64,000 nt of DNA from JAFDVL01 sp043736395. GTDB lineage: Bacteria; Acidobacteriota; Blastocatellia; RBC074. Positions 60,821 through 64,000 of the stretch are shown here, one piece after another. A model generated the notes under the pieces. It had not been told where the DNA came from and ran no database searches. It saw only the letters and a list, made by a program, of their open reading frames with translations. The stretch covers positions 1 through 64,000 of the forward strand of contig JAYTCQ010000354.1 of the NCBI GenBank assembly GCA_043736395.1, in the 5' to 3' direction. Every line of letters starts with the position of its first letter. Position 1 is the first letter of the stretch. A program made the translations under genes and the position numbers.

Positions 60821-61106
60821 GAGGAAGTTCCTGCAATTGAGTCTGCGTCAAATTACGGGTGAGGCGATTCAGAAAACTAAGATAATCATCAATACTTTCA
60901 TACTCATCTAATTCTGTTTCTTCCGATGCAGATAATTTCGTCATCTTTTGCTTCTCAAGCAATTCTTCAATTCGTTCTTGTGTGATTTGGGAAACCCGCA
61001 AGACCACTGCGCCTTCAACTACTTCAAGATTGACTGCGCCTTCGCGGGGCAAAGTGTTTGGCAGTTTGCCAATTTGCGGGACAGGCTGAACTAAGGTTAA
61101 TGTCAT
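60810..61106 (-). CDS. small partner protein of HNH nuclease
   Basis: A 98-aa protein. The first half is strand-rich (GAVNLEVVEGAVVLRVS). The second half has IEELLEKQKMTKLSASEETELDEYESIDDYLSFLNRL, the same helical LLEK....L...E..EL module seen in the partner of the other HNH gene (14905-15282). Function unknown; overlapping frames suggest a fixed stoichiometry with the nuclease. Confidence 0.75.
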   Translation of the reverse strand: MTLTLVQPVPQIGKLPNTLPREGAVNLEVVEGAVVLRVSQITQERIEELLEKQKMTKLSASEETELDEYESIDDYLSFLNRLTRNLTQTQLQELPRAS

Positions 61107-61164
61107 AATTCCTCCAACGAACTTTTACATATCATACTATAGCTACCAAGGATAAAAAATAAGA

Positions 61165-61614
61165 ATGCAAGCCATCATCTTCATTGGCATCCAAGCCTCC
61201 GGCAAGTCCACATTTTTTCAGCAACAATTTTTTCATACGCACCTTCGCCTCAATCTTGATATGCTCAATACGCGGCATCGAGAAGAGATTCTGCTTCGTG
61301 CTTGTCTGGAAGCAAAACAGCCTTTCGTGATTGACAATACCAACGTGACGCGTGAAGACCGCGCCAAATATATCAATGCCGCTAAAGACGTGGGCTTCAA
61401 TGTGGTTGGCTATTATTTTCAATCAAAATTGCAAGAGTCTATTGACCGCAACAGCAAGCGTTCAGGCAAGGCGTTGATTCCAGTAAAAGGAATTCTGGCG
61501 ACACATCGAAAGTTGAAATTACCGAATTACGATGAAGGATTCGATCAGCTATTTTACGTTTCGATCAATGATGTGGGAGAATTTATTGTAACGGAGTGGC
61601 GTAATGAAATTTGA
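61165..61614 (+). CDS. P-loop kinase, polynucleotide kinase-like (AAA_33)
   Basis: A 149-aa P-loop protein with Walker A IGIQASGKST, RLNLDML, then PFVIDNTNVTREDRAKYINAAKDVGFNVVGYYF, the pattern of the T4-Pnk-type kinase domain. It would transfer phosphate to a 5'-OH nucleic-acid end or a similar substrate. It overlaps the Thg1-like gene by 11 bp, so the two probably act together in RNA end repair. Confidence 0.85.
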   Translation: MQAIIFIGIQASGKSTFFQQQFFHTHLRLNLDMLNTRHREEILLRACLEAKQPFVIDNTNVTREDRAKYINAAKDVGFNVVGYYFQSKLQESIDRNSKRSGKALIPVKGILATHRKLKLPNYDEGFDQLFYVSINDVGEFIVTEWRNEI

Positions 61615-62374
61615 TGAATTAGATGAAAAGATGCGTGCCTACGAAACGGCGTTTGATTTATGTGCTGTGCCAGGAATGTTTCTCGTAGCACGAATTGACG
61701 GGCGCAGCTTTACTCGCCTGACGAAAGAAGTTCATAAGTTTGAGACTCCTTTTGATGTGCGAGTTCAGGATATGATGGTAGCGACGACGGAGCACCTGAT
61801 GAATTGCGGGTTTCGATGTGTTTATGGATACACGCAGTCAGATGAAATTTCACTTTTATTTCATCCTGAAATTGATACGTTTGATCGTAAGCTCCGAAAA
61901 TATGATTCGATTCTCGCAGGTGAAGCGAGTGCAAAATTTTCTTTATTGCTTGGTTCACACGCTGCTTTCGATTGCCGCATTTCGCAACTGCCAAATGAAA
62001 ATTTAGTTCGTGATTATTTCCGTTGGCGCAATGAAGACGCGCATCGCAACGCACTCAACGGCTATTGTTATTGGCAACTCCGAAAGGACGGCGCAAGCGC
62101 AACGCAAGCAACCAAGCAGCTTAATAAAATGTCAGTTGCCGATAAAAACGAGTTGCTTTTTCAGTACGGCATTAATTTCAATGATGTTCCAAACTGGCAA
62201 AAGCGTGGAACCGGATTGTACTGGGAATCTTTCAGCAAAGCGGGGTTCAATCCCAAGACTGGTCAAGCCGTAATCGCAGAAAGGCGACGTATTAAAATTG
62301 ATTATGAATTGCCGATGAAAGATTCATACGGAGAATTTATTTTGCACTTGTTGTCTCAAACTTCTGAAGAATAA
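61604..62374 (+). CDS. Thg1-like protein (3'-5' tRNA nucleotidyltransferase)
   Basis: A 256-aa member of the Thg1 family. ARIDGRSFTRLT carries D32, and YTQSDEISLLF carries S79-D80-E81, matching the metal-binding Asp and SDE of yeast Thg1. HRNALNGYCYW follows. Eukaryotic Thg1 adds G-1 to tRNA-His. Bacterial Thg1-like proteins repair 5'-truncated tRNAs by templated 3'-5' addition. Bacterial tRNA-His usually encodes G-1, so repair is the likelier role. Coupled to a Pnk-like kinase. Confidence 0.92.
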   Translation: MKFDELDEKMRAYETAFDLCAVPGMFLVARIDGRSFTRLTKEVHKFETPFDVRVQDMMVATTEHLMNCGFRCVYGYTQSDEISLLFHPEIDTFDRKLRKYDSILAGEASAKFSLLLGSHAAFDCRISQLPNENLVRDYFRWRNEDAHRNALNGYCYWQLRKDGASATQATKQLNKMSVADKNELLFQYGINFNDVPNWQKRGTGLYWESFSKAGFNPKTGQAVIAERRRIKIDYELPMKDSYGEFILHLLSQTSEE

Positions 62375-62431
62375 CAACTGATCATTTCACTTCTTGGAGT
62401 CTTCGCTCGATAGACTTATTATTCCCGTGCT

Positions 62432-64000
62432 ATGAAAACAATCCAATTTCTCGCCGCCCTGATTATTTGTTCGGTATTTTTTCAGTTCGCCTTCGCGCAA
62501 AATTTGCCGTCTGCCGCTCCCGAATCCGTCGGGATGTCGAGCCAACAACTGGCGTACATTGACGAAGCTGTCGCTGCTGAAATTGCCAAAAAACAATTAC
62601 CCGGTGCCGTAGTCTTAGTCGGACGACAAGGCAAAATTGTCTATCGCAAAGCCTTTGGCAATCGCTCTATCGAACCCAATATCGAAGCCATGACGCCAGA
62701 TACGATTTTTGATTTGGCTTCACTCACCAAGGTCGTAGCGACTGCGACTTCGGTGATGATTTTAGTGGAGCGCGGGAAGATTCGCCTCGGCGATCCGGTG
62801 TCGCGCTACATTCCTGAATTCGGCGAAATGGGCAAGAAAAATATTACCGTCGAACAATTGCTCATGCATCGTTCGGGATTGATACCGGACAACGCGATTG
62901 AGGATTATCATCAGGGCGCAGAAAAAGCCTGGGAAAATATTTGGAAGCTCGCTCCGATTGCCGAAGTCGGTTCGAAATTTATTTACTCCGATGTGAATTT
63001 TGAAGTGCTGGGCGAACTCGTCAAACGTATCAGCGGCAAACCGCTCAACGAATTCGCGGCTGAAAATATTTATCGTCCGCTGGGCATGAAAGATACGGGG
63101 TTTATCCCAGCAAAAAATTTGCAGACGCGCATTGCTCCAACCGAAAAGTTTTATGAGGCAGAGCGCAACGCAAGCAATGAAATCAAGCGCGGGGTTGTTC
63201 ATGATCCACGCGCATATTTGCTCGGCGGTGTAGCGGGTCACGCTGGATTATTTTCTACGGCGGATGATTTGGCGCGGTATTGCCAGATGATTTTGAATGG
63301 CGGTTCACTCGACAGCGCAAGAATTTTAAGTCAAATGGGCGTAGCGCGAATGACGGAAGGACGCGCTTCCGGCGGCAATGGAAACGATGGTAATATGCGC
63401 GGTTTGGGCTGGGATATTTTCACCGGCTTTTCCGCTCCGCGCGGCGATTTATTTCCCGTCGGCGGATTCGGCCACACCGGATACACAGGTACAGGATTAT
63501 GGCTTGATCCCAACAGTCAAACCTTCGTGGTATTCCTCAGCAATCGCGTCCATCCAAAACTTGACCCCAAAAAACCTGCGGACGTGAGTAGTTTGCGCGG
63601 ACGCGTAGCAACTATCGTCACCGCCTCCATCACCGACGAAATGCAATGGCGCAATTCACCGATACAAAATACGCTTGCGGCTGATGCTTCAACCCGCAAC
63701 CCACAATCCGCAATCCGCAATGCTCTCAACGGCATTGATGTACTCGCCCGCGATAATTTTGCCACTCTCAAAAACAAACGCGTCGGACTCATCACCAATC
63801 AAACAGGAAAAGATCAAAACGGTAACAGCATTATTGATCTGTTATTCAAGGCTCCTGACGTAAAACTCACGACTTTGTTTTCGCCCGAACACGGCATTCG
63901 CGGCGCTTTGGATCAGGAAAAAATCACTGATTCAAAAGACGAAAAAACCGGGTTGCCGATTTTGAGTTTATACGGCGAAGCGCGAAAGCCTACGGATGAA
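62432..64000 (+). CDS. serine hydrolase (AmiE/PBP4-like) fused to NamZ/DUF1343 domain, incomplete
   Basis: The first 523 codons of a gene that runs off the window. A signal peptide (to about residue 23) is followed by a beta-lactamase/PBP-fold domain with SLTK (S97, K100), YSDVN (Y185) and HTG (GHTGYTGTG). From about residue 435 a second domain starts (NGIDVLARDNFATLKNKRVGLITNQTG, LFSPEHGIRGALDQ), the NamZ/DUF1343 exo-N-acetylmuramidase signature. In Bacillus subtilis these activities are separate genes of muropeptide recovery; here they are one exported protein. The linker is encoded by short repeats of CGCAATC type. Confidence 0.9.
   Translation, partial: MKTIQFLAALIICSVFFQFAFAQNLPSAAPESVGMSSQQLAYIDEAVAAEIAKKQLPGAVVLVGRQGKIVYRKAFGNRSIEPNIEAMTPDTIFDLASLTKVVATATSVMILVERGKIRLGDPVSRYIPEFGEMGKKNITVEQLLMHRSGLIPDNAIEDYHQGAEKAWENIWKLAPIAEVGSKFIYSDVNFEVLGELVKRISGKPLNEFAAENIYRPLGMKDTGFIPAKNLQTRIAPTEKFYEAERNASNEIKRGVVHDPRAYLLGGVAGHAGLFSTADDLARYCQMILNGGSLDSARILSQMGVARMTEGRASGGNGNDGNMRGLGWDIFTGFSAPRGDLFPVGGFGHTGYTGTGLWLDPNSQTFVVFLSNRVHPKLDPKKPADVSSLRGRVATIVTASITDEMQWRNSPIQNTLAADASTRNPQSAIRNALNGIDVLARDNFATLKNKRVGLITNQTGKDQNGNSIIDLLFKAPDVKLTTLFSPEHGIRGALDQEKITDSKDEKTGLPILSLYGEARKPTDE

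Overview
The window looks like chromosomal DNA of a heterotrophic Acidobacteriota bacterium, most plausibly class Blastocatellia. This is an inference from gene content: a large Oar-type TonB-dependent receptor with an N-terminal carboxypeptidase-regulatory domain, an ECF sigma factor of the Sig-70_X6 kind beside a Ser/Thr kinase, haem c proteins with a monooxygenase-like C-terminus, and many secreted beta-propeller, metallo-beta-lactamase and DUF4440 proteins. No rRNA or tRNA gene was seen, so the assignment is moderate.

Layout. (1) 1-2.3 kb, minus strand: carotenoid/retinal block with lycopene cyclase (cut by the window edge), Blh retinal-forming oxygenase and a proton-pump rhodopsin carrying the glycine window used for carotenoid antennae. 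(2) 2.5-13.9 kb, minus strand: O-methyltransferases (one reduced to a remnant) and a block of exported proteins. A repeated 45-bp promoter-like motif lies in front of several of these genes. (3) 14.2-16.8 kb, plus strand: ECF sigma factor and Ser/Thr kinase separated by a small-protein/HNH nuclease pair. (4) 16.8-28.4 kb: gamma-glutamyltransferase, MBL hydrolase, FKBP isomerase, TypA, a DUF4129 protein, the TonB receptor and a secreted charged protein. (5) 28.6-32.7 kb, plus strand: a compact Lol-like lipoprotein-export operon. (6) 32.7-54.7 kb, minus strand: about 26 co-directional genes, described below. (7) 55-64 kb: mnmA, a CbbQ/CbbO-like ATPase-VWA pair, a second HNH pair, an RNA-repair-like kinase/Thg1 pair, and a serine hydrolase-NamZ fusion running off the end.

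The centre of interest is region 6. Its upstream half (48.4-54.7 kb) encodes a phycobiliprotein-like globin, two V4R proteins, a 2Fe-2S ferredoxin and a ferredoxin-dependent bilin reductase homologue. This matches the published BBAG (bilin biosynthesis-associated globin)/pre-PcyA cluster of non-photosynthetic bacteria. It also holds an ABM-fold protein that could open haem, a Ser/Thr kinase and two unknown proteins. The downstream half (32.7-44.2 kb) is a full gas vesicle locus: gvpH, three gvpF/L, gvpA, a gvpC-like gene with 33-residue repeats, gvpN, gvpG, gvpK and two further gvpA-family genes, plus a Cdc48-type unfoldase and a tandem ArsA/Get3 ATPase. A 1171-residue coiled-coil protein and a TraB-like protein lie between the halves. 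Gene spacing allows one transcription unit or a few nested ones, with a perfect inverted repeat upstream of the first gene. Together the window could give a cell rhodopsin-based light use, a bilin protein of unknown role, and buoyancy. The link between bilin and vesicles is inferred from arrangement only.
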